Shown in pieces: positions 1 to 6,203 of a stretch of 6,888 bases of DNA. The position numbers and the translations under genes were made by a program. Source of the DNA: Tannerella sp. (GTDB lineage Bacteria; Bacteroidota; Bacteroidia; Bacteroidales; Tannerellaceae); NCBI GenBank assembly GCA_031269635.1, contig JAISYY010000334.1, forward strand, positions 1-6,888. The letters are read 5' to 3'. The notes beneath the pieces are model-generated. The model saw nothing but the letters and a program-made list of their open reading frames with translations. It made no database searches and was not told the DNA's origin. Positions within the stretch are counted from its first letter, which is position 1, and each line of letters begins with the position of its first letter.

Positions 1-936
1 CACAACGGCGTCTCGGGCTGCGACCTCTATCACATCGGCGACGCCGGCATCACCATTCAGGGAGGCGATCACTTGACGCTTGAGCCGGGAAATCACTTTG
101 CCGTCAACAACCACATCTACCGTTACAGCCGCATCAACCGGACGTACCGTCCGGCTATCGCGCTGAACGGCGCCGGGAACCGCATGGCGCACAACCGCAT
201 CCACGACGCGCCTCACATGGCGGTGTCCTTCAGCGGAAACGACCACTGCCTGGAATATAACGAAGTATATGACATTGCGAAGGAAACCGGCGATGTCGGC
301 GCGTTCTACATCGGCCGCGACTGGACGGAACGGGGCAACCTGATCCGCTATAACTATTTCCATGACATGAGCGGCCCCGGACTCCACGGCGTCAATGCCG
401 TTTATCTGGACGACTTCGCGTCCGGATCCACCATTCACGGCAACGTTTTCTGCCGTGCCGGCAAAGCCGCCTTCGTCGGCGGAGGGCATGACAACATTGT
501 AACAAACAATGTCTTCATCGACTGTAAAGCCTCCATTCATGTCGATGCGCGGGGCGTGAACTGGGCGAAATACTATATAAGGGAAGACGGTAACATGGAA
601 CTGTACCGGAAACTGGAAGCGGTCAACCCTGCGCAGCCGCCCTATAGCGAACGCTATCCGGCGCTGGCGCGTCTGCCGGGCCTTAATCCGGGTCAGCCGA
701 AAGGCAACATCTTCCGCAACAATTTGAGTTACGGCGGGCAATGGCGGGACATTGAGCAGGATGTGGACGAAGTGACGATAGAGGACAACTATGTCCTGCG
801 GGAAATCCCCTCCGGCATTGACGCAGCCGCCGGCAAACTGTATCCGGAGGATGAAAGCATACTGGAGCAGATTCACTTTCGGAAAATCCCGTTCGACCGT
901 ATCGGCCTCTACGACGACGAATACCGGAAGAAATAA
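1..936 (+). CDS. Right-handed parallel beta-helix repeat protein, C-terminal part (5' end outside window)
   Basis: The frame is open from base 1 to a TAA at 934-936, giving 311 residues with no start inside the window. The TTG at 73 is an internal Leu codon, not a start. The chain is a series of beta-helix rungs with Asn/Gly turns, such as NNHIYRY, GNRMAHNRIHDA, GNDHCLEYNEVYDI, RGNLIRYNYFHDM, GSTIHGNVF, NIVTNNVFIDC and KGNIFRNNLSYGG. Between rungs lies a well-kept segment with ETGDVGAFYIGRDWT and later YLDDFASG and HVDARG, where acidic and basic residues could form an active site. Beta-helix proteins of this kind in Bacteroidales are usually exported and often act on, or bind, polysaccharides. 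That role is inference here, since the signal peptide and N-terminal domain are not visible. After about residue 275 the helix ends in an acidic tail finishing DDEYRKK. The gene converges on the transporter with only 29 bases between the stops. Confidence 0.85.
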   Translation, partial: HNGVSGCDLYHIGDAGITIQGGDHLTLEPGNHFAVNNHIYRYSRINRTYRPAIALNGAGNRMAHNRIHDAPHMAVSFSGNDHCLEYNEVYDIAKETGDVGAFYIGRDWTERGNLIRYNYFHDMSGPGLHGVNAVYLDDFASGSTIHGNVFCRAGKAAFVGGGHDNIVTNNVFIDCKASIHVDARGVNWAKYYIREDGNMELYRKLEAVNPAQPPYSERYPALARLPGLNPGQPKGNIFRNNLSYGGQWRDIEQDVDEVTIEDNYVLREIPSGIDAAAGKLYPEDESILEQIHFRKIPFDRIGLYDDEYRKK

Positions 937-965
937 GCCGTCGAACGCATCACGGAAATGGGAAG

Positions 966-2420
966 TTATAACGGCCCTTCTTCTTCGTACCCGTCCGCCT
1001 TAGCCCGCCACATCAATAGAAAGACAAAGACGCCCAGTACGGCCACGCCCGTCATTCCCGCGAAAACGTAATCCCAGCCATTGCCGGGACTTACTTCGTT
1101 CATCGTATCCACGAAATATCCGATACCGGCGCCCGAAACGATACCGCTTGCATACCCAAAAAGACCGGTCAGCCCGCTTGCCGTCGCTGCCGCGCGGTTT
1201 GTAGCCTGGCTTGCGGCGGCTATCCCGACAAGCGCCTGCGGGCCGTAGATGAAGAAACCCGCCATCGCCAGTACCGATATCATAATCCAGGGAGAGGCGG
1301 ATGAGGGCAGGAACAGGAATACCGTCATGAAAACGACAACGCCCAACATGCAAAAAACACACATCCGGTGCGCCCGGCCCTTCAAATATCGGTCGGTAGC
1401 CCAGCCCGCGATGAGCATCCCGATAATGCCGAAGACCTCAAACACCGCGACCGTCCACCCCGCATGTGACAGTGTCATTCCACGCGCTTCCTTGAGGAAC
1501 GTCGGCCCCCAGTCCAACACGGCAAACCGGACGATGTATACGAAAAAATTGGCAATTCCCAGTATCCATATCCATTTATTGTGAAACACATGCTTGCGCA
1601 TGAACGCCTTGTATTCGGCCGACGAATCCTTTCCCCTCCTGTTGATTGCGTGCAGTTCCGGCAGTCCCACCGACGAAGGCGTGTCGCGCAGGACGACGAA
1701 CAGTCCCAATGCACCGGCAAACGCCATGGAGGCCGGTATCCAGAAGCACCATTTCCATGCGCCCATGTGCGACGCCGATTCGATGACGCTTTTCATCTTC
1801 CCGGCATCCGCCGCATCAATATGAAGATTTGAAGCTACGAGCGATATCACTTCGGGATTACTGCTCATGTCCGTACCGAGCGTACCCATGATATATCCGC
1901 ACAAAACGGCGACAATGCTTGCACCCACAGAGTGGGAAGTGTTCCATACGGACATTTTCGTGGCCAGTTCCTGCTGCGGAATCCAGTGAGTCAGCAAACG
2001 TGCGCACGGAGGAAAACCGCTTCCCTGAATAAGATTATTAAGTACAAGCACCGTTCCGAACACCAGCACCATCGTATTCGTAAATGCCGGGCCACCTGTT
2101 TCGCCGGTGACAAGCGAACTTATGTCCGTGCCGAAACCAAAAGCAAAGTTGGCAACGGCACACAGAAGCAAGCCCGTCGCCATGTGATAGCGGGCATTCA
2201 CGCGGTCTGCAACAATGCCGTTCAGGAAACGCGAGACCCCGTAAACGATCGTCACCAGTGTCATTATAATACCGAAACTCGTTTTCGTAATGCCATACTC
2301 GGCGCTCAGGCCCGGTATTGCGAATGAAAAATTTTTGCGAACGAAATAGAACACGGCATAACCCGCCATCGTTGCCGCCAGTGTGCGCATTTGCCAGTAT
2401 TTAAACGATTTGTTGTTCAT
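966..2420 (-). CDS. Organophosphate:phosphate antiporter, MFS family (GlpT/UhpT-like)
   Basis: This 484-residue inner-membrane carrier has two six-helix MFS halves. Alignment by eye to E. coli GlpT places the phosphate-binding arginines R45 and R269 at R28 (YFVRKNF) and R298 (VYIVRFAVLDW). GlpT H165 corresponds to H163 (VWNTSHSVG), and Tyr38, Tyr42 and Tyr76 to Y21, Y25 and Y60. GlpT K80 is replaced by R64. The FIYGP and GLTGLFGY segments of the C-terminal half are typical of the family. It should exchange inorganic phosphate for a phosphorylated metabolite; glycerol 3-phosphate is plausible, but the changed residues leave the substrate open. Two loops are longer than in GlpT, at about residues 99-117 (TM3-4) and 181-221 (TM5-6). 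In the known topology both lie outside the membrane. The ATG at 2420 is chosen because MNNKSFKYWQ leads straight into TM1 and a leftward promoter lies about 45 bases upstream. No glpQ or glpK neighbour is visible. Confidence 0.9.
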   Translation of the reverse strand: MNNKSFKYWQMRTLAATMAGYAVFYFVRKNFSFAIPGLSAEYGITKTSFGIIMTLVTIVYGVSRFLNGIVADRVNARYHMATGLLLCAVANFAFGFGTDISSLVTGETGGPAFTNTMVLVFGTVLVLNNLIQGSGFPPCARLLTHWIPQQELATKMSVWNTSHSVGASIVAVLCGYIMGTLGTDMSSNPEVISLVASNLHIDAADAGKMKSVIESASHMGAWKWCFWIPASMAFAGALGLFVVLRDTPSSVGLPELHAINRRGKDSSAEYKAFMRKHVFHNKWIWILGIANFFVYIVRFAVLDWGPTFLKEARGMTLSHAGWTVAVFEVFGIIGMLIAGWATDRYLKGRAHRMCVFCMLGVVVFMTVFLFLPSSASPWIMISVLAMAGFFIYGPQALVGIAAASQATNRAAATASGLTGLFGYASGIVSGAGIGYFVDTMNEVSPGNGWDYVFAGMTGVAVLGVFVFLLMWRAKADGYEEEGPL

Positions 2421-2452
2421 TTGATTGATGTTTATATAGTATGTATGTTTTC

Positions 2453-2463
2453 CCGGTTACCGG
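2453..2463. promoter_or_regulatory. Perfect 11-base palindrome CCGGT-T-ACCGG, possible operator
   Basis: CCGGTTACCGG has five-base arms around a single central T. It sits just downstream of the predicted antiporter start point, inside the untranslated leader, where a bound repressor would block transcription. The same stretch also reads as two AACCGG half-repeats on the minus strand. No regulator gene is present to support the idea, and an 11-base palindrome can occur by chance. Confidence 0.2.
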
Positions 2464-2473
2464 TTTTCGGGGG

Positions 2474-2503
2474 CGAAAATAATCATTAATAATGTAATTC
2501 CAA
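2474..2503 (-). promoter_or_regulatory. Promoter of the antiporter gene
   Basis: On the minus strand TTG (2503-2501) is followed after 19 bases by TATTTTCG (2481-2474). This is seven of eight matches to the Bacteroides -7 consensus TAnnTTTG at the usual spacing. Transcription would begin near 2467-2470, leaving a leader of about 45-50 bases without a Shine-Dalgarno sequence. The match was made by eye. Confidence 0.45.
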
Positions 2504-2588
2504 CAATTTTATGCAGAAAATTATATCCGGAACACAAGCGTGCCCGTGACAGCCATTTTAAAGCAGAATCAAAATTTTCTCCGTCACG

Positions 2589-2621
2589 TTTGGATATTTA
2601 AATAGAAAAGGCGTATATTTG
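2589..2621 (+). promoter_or_regulatory. ppdK promoter, Bacteroidales type
   Basis: TTTG at 2589-2592 and TATATTTG at 2614-2621 are separated by 21 bases. Both elements match the Bacteroides -33/-7 consensus completely. Transcription should start near 2626-2628, giving a leader of about 40 bases before the ATG at 2668. The bases just before the ATG are almost all A and T with no Shine-Dalgarno motif, as is normal in this phylum. Confidence 0.7.
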
Positions 2622-2667
2622 CAAACTTGACTTGACAAAACATTAACAATATATATAAAAAATCACT

Positions 2668-5388
2668 ATGGAAAAAAAGAGAGTTTATACATTTGGAAAC
2701 GGAAAAGCCGAAGGTAAAGCGGACATGAAAAACCTGCTCGGCGGAAAAGGCGCAAACCTGGCCGAAATGAATCTTATCGGAGTGCCCGTACCTCCGGGTT
2801 TTACAATCACTACGGATGTGTGCAATGAATATTACGAAAAAGGAAAAGAAGCTGTAACCGACCTTTTGGAAAACGACGTGAAAAATGCGCTGTCGAACGT
2901 GGAGCAACTTATGAACTCCAAATTCGGCGACGTAAACAATCCCCTGCTTGTTTCCGTCCGTTCCGGCGCCCGCGCATCCATGCCGGGCATGATGGACACA
3001 ATCCTGAACCTTGGCCTGAATGATAACGTCGTGGAAGGGCTTGTTAATAAAACGGGCAACCCCCGTTTCGTGTGGGATTCGTATCGCCGGTTTGTACAAA
3101 TGTACGGCGATGTCGTACTTGGGATGAAACCGTTTGAAAAAAATGAAGAAGACCCGTTTGAAGTAATTATCGACAGCGTAAAGGAAAACAAAGGTGTCAA
3201 ACTGGATACCGAACTTGATGTCGAAGACCTCAAAACGCTGGTAACGCGCTTTAAGGAAGCTGTGAAACTCCAGACCGGCAAGGATTTCCCGGAAGACGCT
3301 TACGAACAGTTGTGGGGCGCTATATACGCCGTGTTCGACAGTTGGATGAACAACCGCGCGATACTTTACCGGAAAATGGAAGGCATACCTGCCGAATGGG
3401 GCACGGCCGTGAACGTCCAGGCAATGGTCTTCGGCAATATGGGCGACACCTCTGCCACGGGCGTAGCTTTCAGCCGCGACGCCGCGACGGGCGAAGACCA
3501 GTTCGTTGGAGAATACCTTATCAATGCACAGGGAGAAGACGTTGTCGCCGGTATACGTACGCCGCAACAGATCACCAAAACAGGCTCCGAACGCTGGGCG
3601 AAACTTGCCGGCGTACCCGAAAATGAACGCCGCACCAAATATCCTTCCATGGAAGAATCGATGCCCAAAATCTACACGCAGTTGTACGATTTGCAGGAAA
3701 AACTCGAAAACCACTATAAAGACATGCAGGATATGGAGTTTACCGTACAGGAAGGCAAATTATGGTTCCTCCAAACGCGAAGCGGCAAACGTACCGGCGC
3801 TGCCATGGTGAAGATCGCGATGGATCTGCTGCGCCAGGGTGTGATTGATGAAAAAACAGCCATCAAACGCATTGAACCGAACAAGCTGGACGAACTCCTT
3901 CATCCGATATTCGACAAGAAAGCGCTCAAGGAAGCGAAGGTACTGACAAAAGGCTTGGCTGCATCGCCCGGCGCCGCTTGCGGTAAGATTGTCTTCAATG
4001 CGGACGATGCCGCCCTTTGGGCTTCCAAAGGGGAACGTGTGATTATGGTGCGCGTGGAAACATCGCCCGAAGACCTTGCCGGCATGGCCGCCGCCGAAGG
4101 AATCCTGACCGCACGCGGAGGAATGACTTCACATGCTGCCGTCGTTGCCCGCGGTATGGGTAAATGCTGCGTATCGGGTGCAGGCGAACTTGTCATTGAT
4201 TATGCGGCAAAACGCCTTAGAGCGGGCAATGTCTTGCTTGAAGAAGGTGATTTTATTTCGCTTAACGGCTCTACCGGCGACGTTTACCTGGGGGCCGTGG
4301 CGACGAAAGAAGCCGAACTCGATGCCGACTTCTCGGAATTGATGCAACTCTGCGACAAATATACAAAATTAGTGGTACGCACGAACGCCGATACGCCTTA
4401 TGATGCGAAAATTGCACGCGAATTCGGCGCGGTAGGCATCGGGCTTTGCCGTACGGAACACATGTTTTTTGAAGGCGAAAAGATACGCGCCATGCGTGAG
4501 ATGATCCTGGCCGAAACGGTAGAAGAACGGCGTCGCGCCCTGGCGAAAATATTACCTTACCAGCAGGAAGATTTCAGGGGAATATTCAAAGCCATGTCGG
4601 GATGTCCCGTGACCGTTCGTCTGCTGGATCCTCCCCTCCACGAGTTTGTCCCTCACTACGAAAAAGAGCAGCGCGAGCTTGCCGGAATAATGGGAGTTAC
4701 TTATGAATATATACGCATAAGGGTCGAATCCCTGCACGAAGCCAATCCCATGCTCGGACATCGCGGATGCCGTCTCGGTAACACCTATCCCGAAATAACG
4801 GAAATGCAGACACGCGCCATCCTCGGCGCTGCGCTCGACCTCAAAGCGGAAGGTATCGAAACGCATCCCGAAATAATGGTGCCCCTGACCGGAATACTGC
4901 ATGAGTTTGTCGCTCAGGAAAAGGTGATACGCGAGACTGCCGCGAAACTGTTTGAAGAACGTAATGACAGCATTGATTTCAAAGTTGGCACAATGATAGA
5001 AATCCCCCGCGCCGCCCTTACGGCTGACCGTATAGCAAGCAAGGCGGAATTTTTCTCTTTCGGAACAAACGACCTGACCCAGATGACGTTTGGCTACAGC
5101 CGCGACGATATTGCGTCGTTCCTTCCTGCTTATCTGGACATGAAAATATTGCCGAACGACCCGTTCCAGGTGCTTGACCAGAACGGAGTAGGACAGTTGG
5201 TTCGTATGGCAACTGAGAAAGGCCGTTCCATCCGCCCGGATTTGAAATGCGGTATATGCGGCGAACATGGCGGCGAGCCTTCGTCGGTTAAGTTCTGCCA
5301 CAAAGTAGGGCTTAATTATGTAAGCTGCTCGCCATACCGGGTGCCTATCGCACGTCTCGCGGCAGCACAAGCTGCTATCGAAGAATAA
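2668..5388 (+). CDS. ppdK: Pyruvate, phosphate dikinase (PPDK)
   Basis: PPDK catalyses reversible conversion of ATP, phosphate and pyruvate to AMP, pyrophosphate and phosphoenolpyruvate in the cytoplasm, serving gluconeogenesis or PPi-linked glycolysis. The 906-residue length is typical. Residues about 1-375 form the ATP-grasp nucleotide-binding domain, with LLGGKGANLAEM at 23-34, SVRSGARASMPGMMD at 96-110 and LQTRSGKRT near 368-376. Residues about 425-545 form the swivelling phosphohistidine domain, with GGMTSHAAV placing the catalytic His at 489. Thr487 is the position phosphorylated by PPDK regulatory proteins in other organisms. Residues about 550-900 form the PEP/pyruvate TIM barrel, with CRTEHMF, MIEIPRA, GTNDLTQ (799-805) and CGICGEHGG, where Cys864 is the catalytic acid/base. 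The ATG at 2668 lies correctly behind the promoter and gives MEKKRVYTFG, the usual start. The gene appears monocistronic, with its own promoter and terminator. No PPDK-regulatory-protein gene is in the window. Confidence 0.98.
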   Translation: MEKKRVYTFGNGKAEGKADMKNLLGGKGANLAEMNLIGVPVPPGFTITTDVCNEYYEKGKEAVTDLLENDVKNALSNVEQLMNSKFGDVNNPLLVSVRSGARASMPGMMDTILNLGLNDNVVEGLVNKTGNPRFVWDSYRRFVQMYGDVVLGMKPFEKNEEDPFEVIIDSVKENKGVKLDTELDVEDLKTLVTRFKEAVKLQTGKDFPEDAYEQLWGAIYAVFDSWMNNRAILYRKMEGIPAEWGTAVNVQAMVFGNMGDTSATGVAFSRDAATGEDQFVGEYLINAQGEDVVAGIRTPQQITKTGSERWAKLAGVPENERRTKYPSMEESMPKIYTQLYDLQEKLENHYKDMQDMEFTVQEGKLWFLQTRSGKRTGAAMVKIAMDLLRQGVIDEKTAIKRIEPNKLDELLHPIFDKKALKEAKVLTKGLAASPGAACGKIVFNADDAALWASKGERVIMVRVETSPEDLAGMAAAEGILTARGGMTSHAAVVARGMGKCCVSGAGELVIDYAAKRLRAGNVLLEEGDFISLNGSTGDVYLGAVATKEAELDADFSELMQLCDKYTKLVVRTNADTPYDAKIAREFGAVGIGLCRTEHMFFEGEKIRAMREMILAETVEERRRALAKILPYQQEDFRGIFKAMSGCPVTVRLLDPPLHEFVPHYEKEQRELAGIMGVTYEYIRIRVESLHEANPMLGHRGCRLGNTYPEITEMQTRAILGAALDLKAEGIETHPEIMVPLTGILHEFVAQEKVIRETAAKLFEERNDSIDFKVGTMIEIPRAALTADRIASKAEFFSFGTNDLTQMTFGYSRDDIASFLPAYLDMKILPNDPFQVLDQNGVGQLVRMATEKGRSIRPDLKCGICGEHGGEPSSVKFCHKVGLNYVSCSPYRVPIARLAAAQAAIEE

Positions 5389-5390
5389 TT

Positions 5391-5417
5391 GCCGTTAACA
5401 CAAGTGACGGCTTTTCT
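5391..5417 (+). terminator. Intrinsic terminator after ppdK
   Basis: Two bases after the ppdK stop, GCCGTTA (5391-5397) pairs with TGACGGC (5405-5411), including one G-U pair, around a seven-base loop. TTTTCT follows immediately. The stem is short but GC-rich at its base, and its position is right for the end of a single-gene transcript. Confidence 0.5.
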
Positions 5418-5441
5418 AAAGGAACAGGCGAGGAAATATAC

Positions 5442-5511
5442 ATAACGGGGTTATTTTTTTGCGAAAATATTTTTTGCTCGAAAAAAAGAATTGTATTTTC
5501 GCCCCCGTTAT
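5442..5511. repeat. Extended two-part inverted repeat between convergent transcripts
   Basis: ATAACGGGG (5442-5450) is the exact reverse complement of CCCCGTTAT (5503-5511). GCGAAAATA (5461-5469) is the exact reverse complement of TATTTTCGC (5494-5502). A T run and an A run (5470-5475, 5481-5487) close the centre around GCTCG. The right arms are contiguous, while the left arms are split by ten bases. The left arm can instead fold locally as ATAAC-GGG-GTTAT followed by a T run at 5455-5460, a terminator-like shape. The simplest reading is a terminator region shared by ppdK and the leftward transcript beyond it. Confidence 0.4.
5473..5501 (+). promoter_or_regulatory. Weak rightward promoter candidate
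   Basis: TTTG at 5473-5476 and TATTTTCG at 5494-5501 resemble the Bacteroides elements, but the 17-base spacing is shorter than usual and the -7 box has one mismatch. The element lies inside the inverted repeat, so the match may be a by-product of that structure. If active, it would transcribe the rod-like region rightward, against the leftward transcript, towards a hairpin at 5657-5685. Confidence 0.2.
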
Positions 5512-5601
5512 TCTATTTTGATTAAAAAAACACGGTTTATGAATTTTCTCTTAATAACAACTATTGCTATGAATTGTAATTTAAGCCTCCCGACGGAAGG
5601 T

Positions 5602-5724
5602 TTAGCACAATTCTTGTAGAGAAAGTAGCAAAATATTCAAGACAAACAAATCAACAGGCATAAAAAAACTTAAAGTTTTCATGCCGGCTTTTATTCGGGT
5701 AAAATTGTCTGTTTTGATCTGCAT
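5602..5724 (-). CDS. Possible 40-residue hydrophobic peptide
   Basis: The first ATG of the predicted leftward transcript (5724-5722) opens a 40-codon frame ending in TAA at 5604-5602. It starts MQIKTDNFTR, and the second half, around SFFMPVDLFVLNILLLSL, is hydrophobic enough for one membrane segment. The leader would be about 20 bases. The frame stays open upstream of the ATG to 5808, but that part overlaps the promoter and would not be transcribed. An internal ATG (Met15) lies inside the 5685-5657 hairpin. I recognise no family. The frame may be a chance reading of a non-coding RNA, and A/T-rich sequence easily gives hydrophobic translations. Confidence 0.15.
   Translation of the reverse strand: MQIKTDNFTRIKAGMKTLSFFMPVDLFVLNILLLSLQELC
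5657..5694 (+). terminator. Hairpin with short T run, possible rightward terminator
   Basis: GGCAT (5657-5661) pairs with ATGCC (5681-5685), and AAAAC (5665-5669) pairs with GTTTT (5675-5679), around a TTAAA loop and a small internal loop. GGCTTTTATT follows on the plus strand. It would stop rightward transcription only if something is transcribed in that direction here. On the other strand it is a plain hairpin in the small-RNA candidate, with no good U run. Confidence 0.2.
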
Positions 5725-5749
5725 AATTCTATCTATTATAAATATGCTG

Positions 5750-5782
5750 CAAAGATATATTTTTTTTAAAATCCCTTCCAAA
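5750..5782 (-). promoter_or_regulatory. Strong leftward Bacteroidales promoter
   Basis: On the minus strand TTTG (5782-5779) and TATCTTTG (5757-5750) are separated by 21 bases. Both boxes match consensus, and the spacing equals that of the ppdK promoter. It lies about 10 bases beyond the T run of the terminator that closes the recombinase fragment, so it begins a separate transcription unit with no annotated long gene downstream. Confidence 0.6.
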
Positions 5783-5790
5783 CAAAATAC

Positions 5791-5824
5791 AAAAAAACAA
5801 TTGCGCATAAAGAAACTTTAACGC
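5791..5824 (-). terminator. Intrinsic terminator after the recombinase fragment
   Basis: On the minus strand GCGTTAAAG (5824-5816) pairs with CTTTATGCGC (5812-5803) around a TTT loop, giving nine pairs with one bulged T and one G-U. After AATTG comes a run of seven T (5797-5791). It starts 11 bases past the recombinase-fragment stop. The plus strand lacks a T run at the other side, so the terminator is directional. Confidence 0.5.
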
Positions 5825-5834
5825 TCCAGGTAAA

Positions 5835-6203
5835 TCACAATGACGATTGCGAGCGATTGAAATACTCTAAGTATGCATTTATATTTCTACCTATTTCTCC
5901 TTGTAGATTATATTCCTTTGGCTGAAAACTTCTCTTTCGGATATATCCCAAAGAGAGATAATCATTGAGAATATTAATGCGTCTTGTTCTTCGTTGGACA
6001 GTTTTTGCATCCATTTCCGAGGTAATTGTGTTTGCAAGAAACTCTTGACCAATTTCAGGAGTATAATCTGAGATATTAAGCCTATTCATGTAGGCTAAAA
6101 GTCCAAATTCCCATGAAGAAACATAGAATTTTATAGTCCAATGACTATAATCGTTCTTTTCGAGAAACTCTGTAGTAGAGTTTATTAAATTTTGAATATC
6201 CAT
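5835..6203 (-). CDS. Tyrosine recombinase/integrase N-terminal fragment (no catalytic domain)
   Basis: The 122-residue product, from ATG at 6203-6201 to TGA at 5837-5835, resembles the N-terminal SAM-like DNA-binding region of Bacteroidales site-specific recombinases. Examples are SHWTIKFYVSSWEFGLLAYM near 20-39, ISDYTPEIGQEFLANTI near 44-60, and TVQRRTRRINILNDYLSLGYIRKRS near 68-92. It then begins the next helical segment (GEIGRNINAYLEYF) and stops. Full-length relatives run to about 400 residues, with a C-terminal catalytic domain carrying the Arg-His-Arg-Tyr set. None of that is present, and the bases after the stop do not continue it in any frame I read. An intrinsic terminator follows within 11 bases. 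The gene is probably a deletion remnant unable to recombine DNA, but a standalone DNA-binding protein cannot be excluded. It lies in A/T-rich sequence, in keeping with mobile-element origin. Confidence 0.65.
   Translation of the reverse strand: MDIQNLINSTTEFLEKNDYSHWTIKFYVSSWEFGLLAYMNRLNISDYTPEIGQEFLANTITSEMDAKTVQRRTRRINILNDYLSLGYIRKRSFQPKEYNLQGEIGRNINAYLEYFNRSQSSL

Larger units (their letters stand above)
5524..5744 (-). ncRNA. Candidate structured small RNA transcript (possibly also coding a short peptide)
   Basis: A consensus promoter at 5750-5782 would start a leftward transcript near 5744, and a run of seven U at 5530-5524 would end it after about 220 nt. Its distal half folds as nested pairs. 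These are GTTTGT (5647-5642) with ATAAAC (5540-5535), GAATATTTT with AAAATTC (5638-5630 / 5547-5541), TTGCTA with TAGCAA (5631-5626 / 5569-5564), and GAATTGT with ACAATTC (5613-5607 / 5577-5571). The apical stem is about 5604-5582 with a GTCG loop. A separate hairpin occupies 5685-5657. Size and rod shape recall 6S RNA, but I cannot confirm the family. Some pairs would be G-U only if the other strand were transcribed, so orientation rests mainly on promoter quality. Confidence 0.35.

Noticed and set aside
73..936. A start codon at 73 for the beta-helix gene
   Set aside because: The codon is TTG in the middle of an open frame that runs to the window edge and already shows beta-helix sequence before it, so the gene simply continues to the left.
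891..946. Inverted GTTCGAC / GTCGAAC around the end of the beta-helix gene, as a terminator
   Set aside because: The seven-base arms are 42 bases apart, mostly inside coding sequence, with no T run after either arm. No convincing terminator is seen between the two convergent genes.
2584..3714. A 376-codon minus-strand frame over the first part of ppdK
   Set aside because: It is antisense to a gene with full family motifs, and its translation is rich in Phe, His and Tyr with no recognisable domain. It is a shadow of ppdK codon usage.
4552..5370. A 272-codon minus-strand frame over the end of ppdK
   Set aside because: It is antisense to the conserved PEP-binding barrel of PPDK and has no promoter or independent protein character.
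5539..5619. A 26-codon plus-strand frame beginning MNFLLITTIAMNC with a lipobox-like Cys
   Set aside because: It is very short, lies in the paired rod region, and has only a weak promoter candidate before it.
5842..5859. ATTGCGAGCGA near the recombinase truncation, resembling widespread palindromic GCGAGCGAAGCGAAGC-type repeats
   Set aside because: Only about 11 bases fit my memory of that repeat and the other arm is absent. CGATTG does repeat directly here, but this is too little to call a repeat element or attachment site.
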